64,000 nt of DNA from Nonomuraea basaltis. Lineage in GTDB: Bacteria > Actinomycetota > Actinomycetes > Streptosporangiales > Streptosporangiaceae. The notes beneath the pieces were generated by a model. That model saw only the letters and a list, made by a program, of their open reading frames with translations, had not been told where the DNA came from and made no database searches. The position numbers and the translations under genes were made by a program. Numbering within the stretch: position 1 is the stretch's first letter; each line of letters opens with the position of its first letter. Shown here piece after piece: positions 14,516 through 24,109 of this stretch. The DNA lies in the NCBI RefSeq assembly GCF_005893125.1, contig NZ_VCJS01000044.1, positions 1-64,000 on the forward strand, given 5' to 3'.

Positions 14516-17512
14516 TCACGTACGGCCGTCGCGCCCGTTGCCGTCGTAGCCGAGCAGCCGCATGGCCGTGTCCGGGTCCATCGCGGCGGCCAGGAGCTGG
14601 GCCCGGGCGTGGGCCTCGTCGCGCTCGCGTTCGGCCTTGGCCTGGGACGCGCGTACCCCCTTGATCGCGACCAGCGCCAGGCCGGCGCCCACGATCACCG
14701 CGACGACCACCACGAACAGCAGGAGCAGCAGCCCCGGGGAGGCCACCATGGTGGAGGCCGCCGTGTTGGCACCGCTGCCGCCGGTGCCCGTCACCGCCAG
14801 CGCGGCGATGATGGACAGCGCCACGAGCCCGAGCAGGCTGGCGACGACCAGCCAGACCCGGCCCACGGTCCGGCGCCGCGGTGGCGGCGGCGCCGTGGCC
14901 GACTCCACCACGACGGGCACCTGCACGGGCGGCGCGGGCGGGGGCTGGGGCGCGGGCGGCGCCGCGTCGGGCGCCCACGGCACGAACTCGGGCCGATCGC
15001 CGGCAGGCGTGATCACCGGCGCGGGCTGGATCGTAACGGCCGGGGGCTGGACGGCGGCTGCCGGGGGCTGGACGGTAACGGCCGGGGGCGCCATCTGGAG
15101 GGCGCCGGTGCCGCTGAAGGCGGCCGGCGACAGCTCGACGGGCTCCTCCACCACGCCCGGCAGCTCGCGCTCGATGCGGCTGTGCTCCTTGTGCGCCCTG
15201 GCCGCGTCCCGGTGGTACTCCTCCAGCTCCTGGTAGAGCTCCTCGGAGGCGTAGATCGTGCCGTCGATGAGCGGACCGGGCTCCCGCCGGATGATCGCCA
15301 CCACGTCGTCGCCGTTGAGCGTCTTGTGCGTCTCCAGCGCGTGCGCCACGCAGAGCACCTCCCTGCGGTGCTCCTGCAGCAGCCGCTCGGTCTTCTCCAG
15401 CAGCCGCACCAGGTTGAACTCGATCCGCTCCCCCAGCACGTCGGGGGCCAGGTCGGGATCGCGCTTGGCCGGCTCCCGCTCGGTGATGCCGATGGTGCCG
15501 CCGCCGGGGGTCCGCTTGCGCATGGCCTTGCCGCCCATGATCTCCAGCTCCTGGAGCGCGGGCAGCGAGGTCACGCCGGAGCCCATGCCCCAGTACGACT
15601 CCATCATCGCGGTCAGGTACGTCGCCGAGAACAGGTCGCCGGACACGCCGGAGGAGTTGTCCTCGCCGAAGAACATCCGCTCCCCGGCCAGCGACGCCAG
15701 CGAGACCATGATGTCGGCCTCGTGCTCCGACTTCCACCGGGTGAACTGGTCCTCGGGCTTGATCGAGGCGACCATGCCCAGGTAGTCGGCGCCCTTCTCG
15801 ATGGTGGCGATGTCGATCTCGAGGTGGAAGCGGGTCACGTACGCCACGACGGCGTGGCAGGCCTCGTGGACGGCCACGGCGTGCCGCTCGCGCTCGATGT
15901 ACTCGACGTCCTCGGGCGGGCCGAGCTGCTTGAGCCGCTTGGCCCGCAGCACGTCCGACCAGGTGATGATCTCGCGCCCGTCGCGGATGGCGGTGATCAG
16001 CGACTCGTTGACCAGGTCCTTGATCGTGGCGCCGGTGGCGTACGGGGTGATCGTGGCCAGCTTGTCGATCTGCTGCGGGGTGAGCTCGTGATCGACCTTG
16101 TCGAAGTAGCCCTGGTACGTGCGCACCCGCCCGGCCTTGGACGGGTAGCCGACCTTGTAGATGCGGTCGATGCGGCCGGGCCGCAGCAGCGCCTCGTCCA
16201 GCGCGTCCGGCCGGTTCGTGGCCATCATGACGAGGATGCGGTATTTGGGCGGCGGCTTGGGCCGCATCCCGAGCAGCCGCCGCACGAGCCGGTTGAAGAA
16301 CCCGCGCGGCTTCTTGAGCCCGGACAGCTCGGTGAGCAGCGCCTGCAGCGTGCCGGGGTCCCCGCTGCCGTTCATGCCGCCGCCCATGAAGAAGCGGTTG
16401 CGCCGGCCCGGCTCCTCCCCTTCCTCGCGCCTGGCGCGGAAGGCCAGCACCTGGCGGGTCTCGTCGGACAGGTAGTTGAGGCCGTGGCAGCCGGCGAAGC
16501 CCGACAGCCCGGAGAAGCCGCCCTGCCCGGGCGGGCCCTGCTGGGCGAGCCTGCCGCGCTTGCCGAGGGAGTCGGCCTCGTCGAAGAAGACGATCACGCC
16601 GCCGTACCGGAGTGCCAGCTTGCGCAGCTTCCTGAACAGCGACTTCACCTTCAGGATGCCGATGCCCATGAACATGTTCGTGAACGCGCCCGGATCCACG
16701 AACACGTACGGCTTGCCGGTCTCACCGGCCACCGCCTCGGCCATCAGGGTCTTGCCGGTGCCCGGCGGGCCCCACAGCAGCAGGCCGCTGGGGACGTACC
16801 CGCCGCGCGTCTCGATCTCGTCGGGCCGCTCCAGGAAGACGATGTTCTCCTGGACGCGCTCGACCACGTGGTCCTGCCCCCACACGTCGCGGAAGCGGGT
16901 CTTGATGTCGTCGGGGAAGTACGTCTCGACGCCGCCCCTGGACAGGAACCAGAACAGGCCCACGAACTGGATGATGACCACGAAGAACAGGAAGACGATC
17001 TGCAGCAGGAACGGCAGCGCCTGCCAGATCAGCGCCGGCGCCTGCATCAGCGCCACGAACGGGCTGACGTCCAGCACCGCGCCCAGCACCAGCGCGATCA
17101 GCGTGACGAAAAAGGCGATCTTGAGCGCCCGCGAGAGGCGGTACCTCGTCCAGTCGTCGAAGCGGCGATGCGTCCAGCGCTCGAAGCCGCCGAAGACCTT
17201 CTGGCTCCAGAAGCGGTGGTAGGCCGACCAGTGCTCGCTGACGAGGAAATGCAGCTGGCGGACGACCTCCACGCCGAGCAGCCAGAAGATCCACTGATAC
17301 TCGTACGCGATCTTCTGCGCGGCCTCGGGGAACGTGGCGACGCCCTGGAAGTCGGCCATCACCTTCCACGTGAGGATGAGGTAGGCCAGCACCAGGGCGA
17401 TGAGGAACTTGCTCCGATCCCAGAACTGCATCTTCTTCCTGGTCACGGAGTCGGGGTCAGAGGGCCCGCTGCCGGGGGCACGCAGCCCTTCATGGTGAAC
17501 GGTCGTGGTCAA
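14516..17512 (-). CDS. FtsH-like membrane AAA+ ATPase with peptidase M41-type HEACH motif
   Basis: This 998-residue protein is far longer than FtsH (about 650). About four hydrophobic segments fill residues 35-192. The AAA module has Walker A GPPGTGKT at 248-255 and Walker B VIVFFDEADSLG near 306-317, then a glycine-rich and charged insertion of some 80 residues before LLTELSGL, and a second insert (RRLLGMRPKPPPKY) before sensor 1. RPGRIDR and then HEACH at 549-553 follow, so the zinc-protease motif is present with the usual Gly replaced by Cys. A Pro/Ala/Val-rich linker with short repeats (about 820-890) leads to two C-terminal membrane helices. The TTG start at 17512 has GAGGGAG upstream. 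Regulated membrane proteolysis is the likely role. Confidence 0.85.
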   Translation of the reverse strand: MTTTVHHEGLRAPGSGPSDPDSVTRKKMQFWDRSKFLIALVLAYLILTWKVMADFQGVATFPEAAQKIAYEYQWIFWLLGVEVVRQLHFLVSEHWSAYHRFWSQKVFGGFERWTHRRFDDWTRYRLSRALKIAFFVTLIALVLGAVLDVSPFVALMQAPALIWQALPFLLQIVFLFFVVIIQFVGLFWFLSRGGVETYFPDDIKTRFRDVWGQDHVVERVQENIVFLERPDEIETRGGYVPSGLLLWGPPGTGKTLMAEAVAGETGKPYVFVDPGAFTNMFMGIGILKVKSLFRKLRKLALRYGGVIVFFDEADSLGKRGRLAQQGPPGQGGFSGLSGFAGCHGLNYLSDETRQVLAFRARREEGEEPGRRNRFFMGGGMNGSGDPGTLQALLTELSGLKKPRGFFNRLVRRLLGMRPKPPPKYRILVMMATNRPDALDEALLRPGRIDRIYKVGYPSKAGRVRTYQGYFDKVDHELTPQQIDKLATITPYATGATIKDLVNESLITAIRDGREIITWSDVLRAKRLKQLGPPEDVEYIERERHAVAVHEACHAVVAYVTRFHLEIDIATIEKGADYLGMVASIKPEDQFTRWKSEHEADIMVSLASLAGERMFFGEDNSSGVSGDLFSATYLTAMMESYWGMGSGVTSLPALQELEIMGGKAMRKRTPGGGTIGITEREPAKRDPDLAPDVLGERIEFNLVRLLEKTERLLQEHRREVLCVAHALETHKTLNGDDVVAIIRREPGPLIDGTIYASEELYQELEEYHRDAARAHKEHSRIERELPGVVEEPVELSPAAFSGTGALQMAPPAVTVQPPAAAVQPPAVTIQPAPVITPAGDRPEFVPWAPDAAPPAPQPPPAPPVQVPVVVESATAPPPPRRRTVGRVWLVVASLLGLVALSIIAALAVTGTGGSGANTAASTMVASPGLLLLLFVVVVAVIVGAGLALVAIKGVRASQAKAERERDEAHARAQLLAAAMDPDTAMRLLGYDGNGRDGRT

Positions 17513-17522
17513 TGGTGCTCCC

Positions 17523-18200
17523 TCATCCAGGCAGCCGGAGCAGCTTGAAGGTACTCGCGATCTTGTCGAACTCGGCGGCGCGCTTGCTGAAGCAGATCGA
17601 CTGGCAGGCGATGAGCATGACGGAGACCGTGGTGCCCGACTCGTCGAGGATGGCGGTGTGGTCGAACGTCTGGACGTCGTTGCCGATCTGGTAGTTGAAG
17701 CGGACCCGGACCCCCCTGGCGCCGTCGTCCAGGGTCAGAACCTCGTCGTTGAGGAGCGCGAAGTTCTGGAAGATCGGCGGCTGCCCGGTCGCCACCGACT
17801 GCTGCAGATAGAGCTCGCGCATCTGCTCGGTGACCGGCAGGATGAAGTCGCGCAGCCGGTTGAGTGAGACCCCGTCCCGCTGCTCCTCGGTGAGCTGGTG
17901 CACGGTTGCGTAGAGGAAGGGATCCGCCGATTTCAGCAGGTGATCGACGGACGGATCCGCCGACTGGTCGAAGGCCGTCGACCAGACCCGCTGGGCTCGC
18001 AGCAGCGCCGCCTGCGAGTTGGGATGGTCACCGGTCAGGTACGTCTCGATGGCGCTCGCGTTGAGCTGCGTGAACGAGGACGGCACCTTGAAGTACGTGG
18101 TGCCCGCCCGGTCGCGAACGTAAGTGAACTCAGGCTGCCCGCACGCCGACAGCACGAAGACCGCGACCATGAGCGCGATCAAAGCCCGTGTCCTTTTCAC
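17523..18200 (-). CDS. Putative lipoprotein, partner of the FtsH-like protease
   Basis: This 225-residue protein starts at GTG 18200 behind a GGAGG. The signal peptide MKRTRALIALMVAVFVLSAC ends in a lipobox (LSAC). The mature protein begins GQPEFTYVRDRAGTTYFKVP, is beta-rich and has a late Cys pair in IACQSICFSK. No family is recognised. It lies 10 bases upstream of the FtsH-like gene on the same strand, so the two are cotranscribed and may act together at the membrane, for example as substrate or adaptor (inference). Confidence 0.8.
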   Translation of the reverse strand: MKRTRALIALMVAVFVLSACGQPEFTYVRDRAGTTYFKVPSSFTQLNASAIETYLTGDHPNSQAALLRAQRVWSTAFDQSADPSVDHLLKSADPFLYATVHQLTEEQRDGVSLNRLRDFILPVTEQMRELYLQQSVATGQPPIFQNFALLNDEVLTLDDGARGVRVRFNYQIGNDVQTFDHTAILDESGTTVSVMLIACQSICFSKRAAEFDKIASTFKLLRLPG

Positions 18201-18497
18201 CAGGGCTTACCTCCGCTTTACGGACCAACGGAGTTGTTGTGCCCGCTTTCAGGCGGAATGAGCCCGATGCACGGTGAGAAATCTTGACCAAATCTTGGCC
18301 GTGCATTGGCTTTACTTGTTACAGATCGAACCGTGGCGTGCGCCTGGGGCCTCACCCTTCCGGTACAACGTTCATGCAACCCCCATTGGTTGAACTCAGG
18401 AAGTAGCGAAAGATATGAGGATCCCTATGGTGGGCCGCGTTCGCGGACCGCCGCAGGGACGGCGAAGCTCGCCCCCTACCGACACCCGGAGCGCGCG

Positions 18498-18833
18498 ATG
18501 ACAGAACCCGCAATAGAGACCGTCGACTCCTTCGGCATGGCGGCGGAGCGCCAGTTCGCCGACATCTGGTCGAGGACGGTCCTGTCGGTGAGGGAGCGCC
18601 GCCTGCTCCTCCTCGGGCTGCTCGTCGGCCAGGGCCTCGACGACATGACCGACGTGCAGCTCGACGCGGCCCTGCGCGGCGGCGACCTCACCGAGACCGA
18701 GCTGCGCGAGGTGGTCGTCTTCCTCGCGCACTACGCGGGCTGGGCCCGGGGGGCGCGGCTGAACGACCGGGTAGAGAACCTGATCGAGCAGGTCAGGCGG
18801 ACACCGCCGGGCAGAGGTGACACGGCGGGCTGA
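18498..18833 (+). CDS. Carboxymuconolactone decarboxylase (CMD) family protein
   Basis: This 111-residue helical protein begins MTEPAIETVDSFGMAAERQF and contains the CMD pattern RLLLLGLLVGQGLDDMTDVQ followed by TETELREVVVFLAHYAGWARG. It has no cysteine at all, so it cannot use the CxxC redox site of AhpD and belongs to the decarboxylase-like branch with a His in FLAHYAGW. GGAG precedes ATG 18498. Upstream in-frame codons are not family-like. Substrate unknown. Confidence 0.85.
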   Translation: MTEPAIETVDSFGMAAERQFADIWSRTVLSVRERRLLLLGLLVGQGLDDMTDVQLDAALRGGDLTETELREVVVFLAHYAGWARGARLNDRVENLIEQVRRTPPGRGDTAG

Positions 18834-18913
18834 GCCGGTCTCAGACGGGCTCAGCCGCTCAGAGCCAGGCTCGATCCGGCTTCAGGCCGGCTGAGCCGGT
18901 TTCAGGCGGGCTC
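18828..18913. repeat. 25-bp imperfect direct repeat flanking a 36-bp spacer
   Basis: The sequence GGCTGAGCCGGT(C/T)TCAG occurs at 18828-18852 and again at 18889-18913 with two differences over 25 bases. The first copy overlaps the stop of the CMD gene and the second overlaps the stop of the converging sugar dehydrogenase. Related fragments (GGCTC, GCTCAG) lie between. It probably arose by local duplication and can fold into alternative hairpins. Confidence 0.6.
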
Positions 18914-20071
18914 GATGCGGTAGAGCGGGCCGCGCAGGCTGAGCGCGTAGAGCTCGCCGTCATGCCCCTCGCCGAACGACGAGAGCTGCTCGACCTTGCC
19001 GACCTCGGCCGCCTTCTCCAGCTCGTCGACGGGACCGGCCTTGATCCATCCGGCGCAGTAGTCCCCGTACATGAACTGCCCCTGCAGCCAGGGGATCTTC
19101 TCGCCCCGGTAGACGTACCCGGCGATCACCGAGCAGTTGCCGCCATCGTTCAGCGGATAGACGATCACCGGGTCGACCAGCTCGCGCCCCTTCCCGCCGC
19201 GGAACGGCTCGTCGCCCTCGCGCAGGTTCCACCCGTAGTTCTCGCCACCCTCGGAGCCCGCGGGCTGGTAGTCGACCTCCTCCCACGCGTTCTGCCCGAC
19301 GTCGCCGATCCACAGGTCGCCGGTGTCGCGGTCGAAGGTGAACCGCCAGGGGTTACGCAGCCCGTACGCCCAGATCTCCGGCTTCGCGCCCTCCTTCCCG
19401 ACGAACGGGTTGTCGTCCGGCACCTTGTACGGCCGGCCGCCCCGCGGGTCGACGCGCAGGATCTTGCCGAGCAGCGTGCCGAGGTCCTGGCCGTTGCCCT
19501 GGGGGTCGCCCGCGCTGCCTCCGTCGCCGAGCGCGATGTAGAGGTGACCGTCGGGGCCGAAGGCGAGCTGGCCGCCGTTGTGGTTGGCGAACGGCTGGTC
19601 CTGGGTGAGCACGTCGCGCCGGCCCGTCGCCTTGGAGCCGTCGTAGGCCCACTCGGTGACGTGGGTGCGGCCCTGGGCGTCGGTCCAGTCGAGGTAGACC
19701 CACCGGCCGGACGGGTGGAACGCGACCCCCAGCAGGCCCTGCTCGTTGCCGCCGCTCACCTCTCGCGACAGGTCGATCACCGTGTCGCCCGCAGAGGTGC
19801 GCAGCCGGCCGGTCTGCTCGGCGACGTAGATCCGGTCGTCGTCCTTGCGCACGGCGAACGCCACCGGCTGCTCGAACTCGGCGATCTTCTTGAACCGCAG
19901 CTCGCCGCGCTCGGCCGGACTCGTCGCCGCCGAGGTGGCCGGCGGCGGGGCGGCGGTCGTCGTCTCGGGCCCGAGGGTCGCCGACCCGGGAGGTGGCGGA
20001 GATTCGGCCGCGCAGGCGGTGACGGTCATGAGGGAGAGGAGCACAGCCACGACGAGGCGCACGCCGTTCAT
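18902..20071 (-). CDS. PQQ-dependent sugar (glucose/sorbosone) dehydrogenase-like lipoprotein
   Basis: This 389-residue protein has a signal peptide ending in the lipobox VTAC, then a Ser/Pro/Ala/Thr-rich linker and a six-bladed beta-propeller of the soluble glucose dehydrogenase/sorbosone family. Diagnostic stretches are QEGLLGVAFHPSGRWVYLDW, NHNGGQLAFGPDGHLYIALG, KILRVDPRGG, IWAYGLRNPWRFTFDRDTGDLW and DVGQNAWEEVDY. Such enzymes oxidise sugars outside the cell with PQQ; whether this one binds PQQ is not shown. ATG 20071 gives a proper signal peptide. A longer reading would run into the divergent SDR gene at 20098. Confidence 0.88.
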   Translation of the reverse strand: MNGVRLVVAVLLSLMTVTACAAESPPPPGSATLGPETTTAAPPPATSAATSPAERGELRFKKIAEFEQPVAFAVRKDDDRIYVAEQTGRLRTSAGDTVIDLSREVSGGNEQGLLGVAFHPSGRWVYLDWTDAQGRTHVTEWAYDGSKATGRRDVLTQDQPFANHNGGQLAFGPDGHLYIALGDGGSAGDPQGNGQDLGTLLGKILRVDPRGGRPYKVPDDNPFVGKEGAKPEIWAYGLRNPWRFTFDRDTGDLWIGDVGQNAWEEVDYQPAGSEGGENYGWNLREGDEPFRGGKGRELVDPVIVYPLNDGGNCSVIAGYVYRGEKIPWLQGQFMYGDYCAGWIKAGPVDELEKAAEVGKVEQLSSFGEGHDGELYALSLRGPLYRIEPA

Positions 20072-20097
20072 CCTGCCATGCGCGTTAGGGTTCAGGC

Positions 20098-20850
20098 ATG
20101 CCAACCGCATTGATCACCGGTGCCACCGTCGGCATCGGCGCCGCGTTCGCCCGGCGCCTGGCCGCCGAGGCGTACTCGCTCGTCCTGGTGTCGCGGGACG
20201 AGAGCCGGCTCGCCGAGGCCGCCGACCAGCTCAAGCTCAGGTACGGCGTGAGCGTCGAGGTGCTGCCCGCCGACCTCGCCACCGACGAGGGAATCGCCAA
20301 GGTCGAGTCCAGGATCAGAGACGGGATCGACCTGCTGGTGAACAACGCCGGATTCGGCCACCCGGACCCCTTCCCTGACGTGCCGGTCGCGGACGAGGTC
20401 CGCATGCTCAAGGTGCACTGCGAGGCCGTGCTCCGGCTGACGCTGGCCGCGCTGCCCGGGATGCGGGAGCGCGATCGCGGCGCGGTGATCAACGTGGCGT
20501 CCGTGGCGGCGTTCTTCACGCGCGGCACCTACAGCGCGTCCAAGGCGTGGGTGGTCAACTTCAGCGAGTCCGCCGCGGCCGAGATCGGCAACCCGCGCAT
20601 CAAGATCATGGCGCTGTGCCCGGGATTCGTGCGCACCGAGTTCCACCAGCGGGCCACCATGGACACCGCCGGCATTCCCGGCTTCCTCTGGCTGAAGGCC
20701 GACGACGTGGTGCGGGAGGCGATGCGCGACCTGGCGCTGGGCAAGCGGGTGTCGGTTCCAGACCTGCGTTACAAGGCCATCGTGGCGATCGGCCGGCTGG
20801 TGCCGCGCAATCTCCAGAGCCTCGTGTCGGGCAGGCTCGGCCGCCGCTGA
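20098..20850 (+). CDS. Short-chain dehydrogenase/reductase
   Basis: This 250-residue SDR has the Rossmann glycine motif (LITGATVGIGAAFA), the NNAG segment (DLLVNNAGFGHP), catalytic Ser in VINVASVAAFF and the YxxxK pair in TYSASKAWVVNF. RDESRL after the second strand suggests NADP(H) preference. It resembles the KR-type oxidoreductases annotated as SDR family NAD(P)-dependent; substrate unknown. No Shine-Dalgarno is obvious before ATG 20098, so translation may be leaderless. The start faces the sugar dehydrogenase start only 26 bases away. Confidence 0.88.
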   Translation: MPTALITGATVGIGAAFARRLAAEAYSLVLVSRDESRLAEAADQLKLRYGVSVEVLPADLATDEGIAKVESRIRDGIDLLVNNAGFGHPDPFPDVPVADEVRMLKVHCEAVLRLTLAALPGMRERDRGAVINVASVAAFFTRGTYSASKAWVVNFSESAAAEIGNPRIKIMALCPGFVRTEFHQRATMDTAGIPGFLWLKADDVVREAMRDLALGKRVSVPDLRYKAIVAIGRLVPRNLQSLVSGRLGRR

Positions 20851-20874
20851 CCGTACCCTCGCGATGACCCGCGC

Positions 20875-20921
20875 AAAAAAAGCGGGCCCCCACCGCGGGA
20901 GGGGGTCGCGGTGGGGGCCCG
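20875..20921 (-). terminator. Rho-independent terminator of msiK
   Basis: A perfect 15-bp stem (20883-20897 pairing with 20907-20921, 9-base loop) is followed on the minus strand by seven T residues, read here as the A run at 20875-20881. It lies 49 bases after the msiK stop codon and is a textbook intrinsic terminator for that gene. Confidence 0.92.
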
Positions 20922-20969
20922 AGCGGCCGTGAGCTGGGCTCACGGCCGGGAACCAGGAGAGCGGGAGGC

Positions 20970-22181
<1,212 letters not shown>

Positions 22182-22268
22182 GACATTCCTTCGCGCTCCA
22201 GGGCCATTGCCCGGACGTTGATTCCGTGCCCCACTCGCGTGGATACGTTTTCAAGCATCTCACCGGAA

Positions 22269-22301
22269 ACGGACATCCGTGTCAAGGGTTACCGTGTGAC
22301 C
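22269..22301. promoter_or_regulatory. Palindromic sites in the msiK-lacI divergent region
   Basis: Between the divergent starts there is a perfect palindrome ACGGACATCCGT at 22269-22280 and an imperfect 15-bp one, GGTTACCGTGTGACC, at 22287-22301. Both are plausible binding sites for a regulator of msiK; which protein binds is unknown. Confidence 0.35.
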
Positions 22302-22345
22302 AGCCGTTGTCGGCACGCAAGTCTTCCCGTTCCGCTGAAACCATG

Positions 22346-22361
22346 ATGGAATCGTTTCCAT
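22346..22361. promoter_or_regulatory. LacI-type operator overlapping the lacI start codon
   Basis: ATGGAATCGTTTCCAT is a 16-bp palindrome with one mismatched pair and a central CG, the usual form of LacI-family operators. Its last two bases are the first two bases of the regulator's ATG. Since no ribosome-binding site precedes that ATG, the transcript may be leaderless, with the repressor blocking its own transcription start (inference). Confidence 0.65.
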
Positions 22362-23418
22362 GGAGAAGCGGGCGACCATCAAGGATGTGGCCGCGGCGGC
22401 AGGTGTGGGCGTCGCGACCGTGTCCAGGGTGCTGTCCGGCGGCTCGGCCAGCCCGCACACCAGGGAACGCGTCCTGGCCGTCGCCGCGCAGCTCGACTAC
22501 CGCCCCAGCGCGCTCGGCCGCAACCTGCGCCAGCGCCGCACCGGCGGCATGGGATTGCTCGTCCCCGACCTGACCGACACCTTCTACGGGCAGCTGGCCG
22601 AGGGCGTCCTCGCCTGTGCCCGCTCGGCCGGCGAGCCGGTCGTGCTCGGCTCGACGGGCGACGACCCGGAGCAGGAGTCCGAGCTGATCGGCATGCTGCT
22701 GGAGCAGAGCGTGGACCGCGTGATCGCGGTGCCGACGGGAGACTCCGACACGTGGACGCCGGCGATCCGGGCGGGCATGACGGTGGTCTTCGCCGACCGT
22801 CTTCCCGCCCAGGCGGTCCAGGAGAACCGGGGGACGGTCGCGGTCGACGACCTCATGCTCCTGGACGGCCTCTCCCCCACCCAGCAGACCCGCCCGCTGG
22901 ACGTGCCGGCAGTGGTGGCCGACGACCGGGCGGGCATCCGTACGGCAGTCCGCTATCTGAGGGGCCTGGGCCACAAGCGCATCGCCTTCCTCGGCGGCCC
23001 CGGCCACGACCGGCGGGTGGCGGCCTTCAGGGAGGCGGTGGGGTCGCCGGTGGACGAGGAGCTGGTGGTGTCCGGCACCGGCAGCCGCGACTCGGCCTAC
23101 GCCGCCGCCTCGGGCCTGTTCCAGAGCCGCCCGGACCTGTCGGCCGTGGTCGCCGGGGGGAACGTGCTCGGGGAGGCGGCCGTGCTGGCGGCCAGGGAGC
23201 TGGACCTACGGGTGCCGCGGGACGTGTCGCTGGTGATGTACGACGACGTGCCATGGGCCGAACTGTGCTCCCCGCCGCTGACCGTGATCGCCCAGCCGGG
23301 ACGGGACATGGGGTATCGGGCGGCGGAGCTGGTGTTGCGTGCCGGAAGCAGGAAACCGCGCAGCGTGATCCTGCCGACAGAGCTGATCATCCGAGGCAGC
23401 TGCGGCCCCCACCGCTGA
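22360..23418 (+). CDS. LacI-family transcriptional regulator
   Basis: This 352-residue regulator has an N-terminal helix-turn-helix and hinge (TIKDVAAAAGVGVATVSRVL, then LDYRPSALGRNLRQRRTGGM) and a periplasmic-binding-protein-like sensor domain (GLLVPDLTDTFYGQLAEGVL, GHKRIAFLGGPGHDRR, VPRDVSLVMYDDVPWAELCS). It probably senses a sugar. It is divergent from msiK and has a palindrome over its own start, so autoregulation and msiK control are both plausible. Its stop codon lies within a palindrome shared with the converging rloB gene. Confidence 0.93.
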   Translation: MEKRATIKDVAAAAGVGVATVSRVLSGGSASPHTRERVLAVAAQLDYRPSALGRNLRQRRTGGMGLLVPDLTDTFYGQLAEGVLACARSAGEPVVLGSTGDDPEQESELIGMLLEQSVDRVIAVPTGDSDTWTPAIRAGMTVVFADRLPAQAVQENRGTVAVDDLMLLDGLSPTQQTRPLDVPAVVADDRAGIRTAVRYLRGLGHKRIAFLGGPGHDRRVAAFREAVGSPVDEELVVSGTGSRDSAYAAASGLFQSRPDLSAVVAGGNVLGEAAVLAARELDLRVPRDVSLVMYDDVPWAELCSPPLTVIAQPGRDMGYRAAELVLRAGSRKPRSVILPTELIIRGSCGPHR

Positions 23419-23429
23419 CGTGTCAGCGG
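23412..23429. terminator. Short bidirectional hairpin containing both stop codons
   Basis: CCGCTGAC GT GTCAGCGG is an 8-bp perfect inverted repeat. It contains the TGA of lacI on the plus strand and the TGA of rloB on the minus strand, whose ends are only four bases apart. No T tract follows, so termination strength is uncertain. Confidence 0.5.
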
Positions 23430-24109
23430 GGCACGATGCCGAGTTCCGCCAGGAGCCGCCACACGTCCGTCGAAGGAACACGATCGAGCACCTTGCACTC
23501 CGCCCCGTGCCCTTGCTTCGCGGCGCACACCATGCTCGGGCAGTTATTGATCAGCGCCCTCGCCCGGCCGGCGGCCTCAGTCTCGTTGCCGTTCAGCGCC
23601 GCCTGATGGGCGGCGTCGAGACGCTTGTCGAAGGTCTGAAAGGCCCGGTGTGCCGCTCTCAACGGCTCCTGTACGCTCTTCGAGTTCTGCCCACCCGCAA
23701 GCGCAGCCGTGAAATGGAGCAGCAACCAGAGTTCGAAACAGGGGTGTGAGAAGGCCACGTTCACCCCCGCCGCCTCGGCCCGCGCATAGGACTCCTCGAC
23801 CCGACTGTGATCGTCCCTGTCGAAGAGCACCCACACCTGCTCCCGCCGTGGATCATCTATCTCACGGAGCTTGTCCAGCGCCCAATCCACCACTTCTTGA
23901 GGCTTCAGTCCTCTGCGTCTCCACAGGACATGGATTTCGAACGCGGGCGGGTCGCCACCGAACCGATCCTCCAGGTAGCCCAAATAGTCGCGTTCGGTGC
24001 TCTCTCCTTCGACCACTGCGTAGATGACCTTGCGCTTGCGGCCTTCGCTCACGACGCGCGGCACGCGGGCGCCCCCGGTGGGCGGACCTTTCCTCCGCAC
24101 GCGACTCAC
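23423..24109 (-). CDS. RloB-like protein (AbiLii family), TOPRIM-type nuclease candidate
   Basis: This 228-residue protein starts with GTG at 24109 inside a GTGA overlap with the ATPase gene. The RloB pattern is clear: KRKVIYAVVEGESTERDYLG supplies the acidic TOPRIM-like first motif, VWVLFDRDDHSRVEES the DxD-type motif, and VAFSHPCFELWLLLHF the conserved helix. Homologues partner AAA ATPases in AbiL and resemble the AriB effector of PARIS, where the ATPase senses phage and the TOPRIM protein acts as the toxic effector. Two late Cys residues (NNCPSMVCAAK) are typical. The effector role here is inference from family and pairing. Confidence 0.85.
   Translation of the reverse strand: MSRVRRKGPPTGGARVPRVVSEGRKRKVIYAVVEGESTERDYLGYLEDRFGGDPPAFEIHVLWRRRGLKPQEVVDWALDKLREIDDPRREQVWVLFDRDDHSRVEESYARAEAAGVNVAFSHPCFELWLLLHFTAALAGGQNSKSVQEPLRAAHRAFQTFDKRLDAAHQAALNGNETEAAGRARALINNCPSMVCAAKQGHGAECKVLDRVPSTDVWRLLAELGIVPR

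Noticed and set aside
15020..15110. Short tandem DNA repeats as a separate repeat element.
   Set aside because: They encode the Pro/Val/Ala linker of the FtsH-like protein and are explained by that low-complexity coding sequence.
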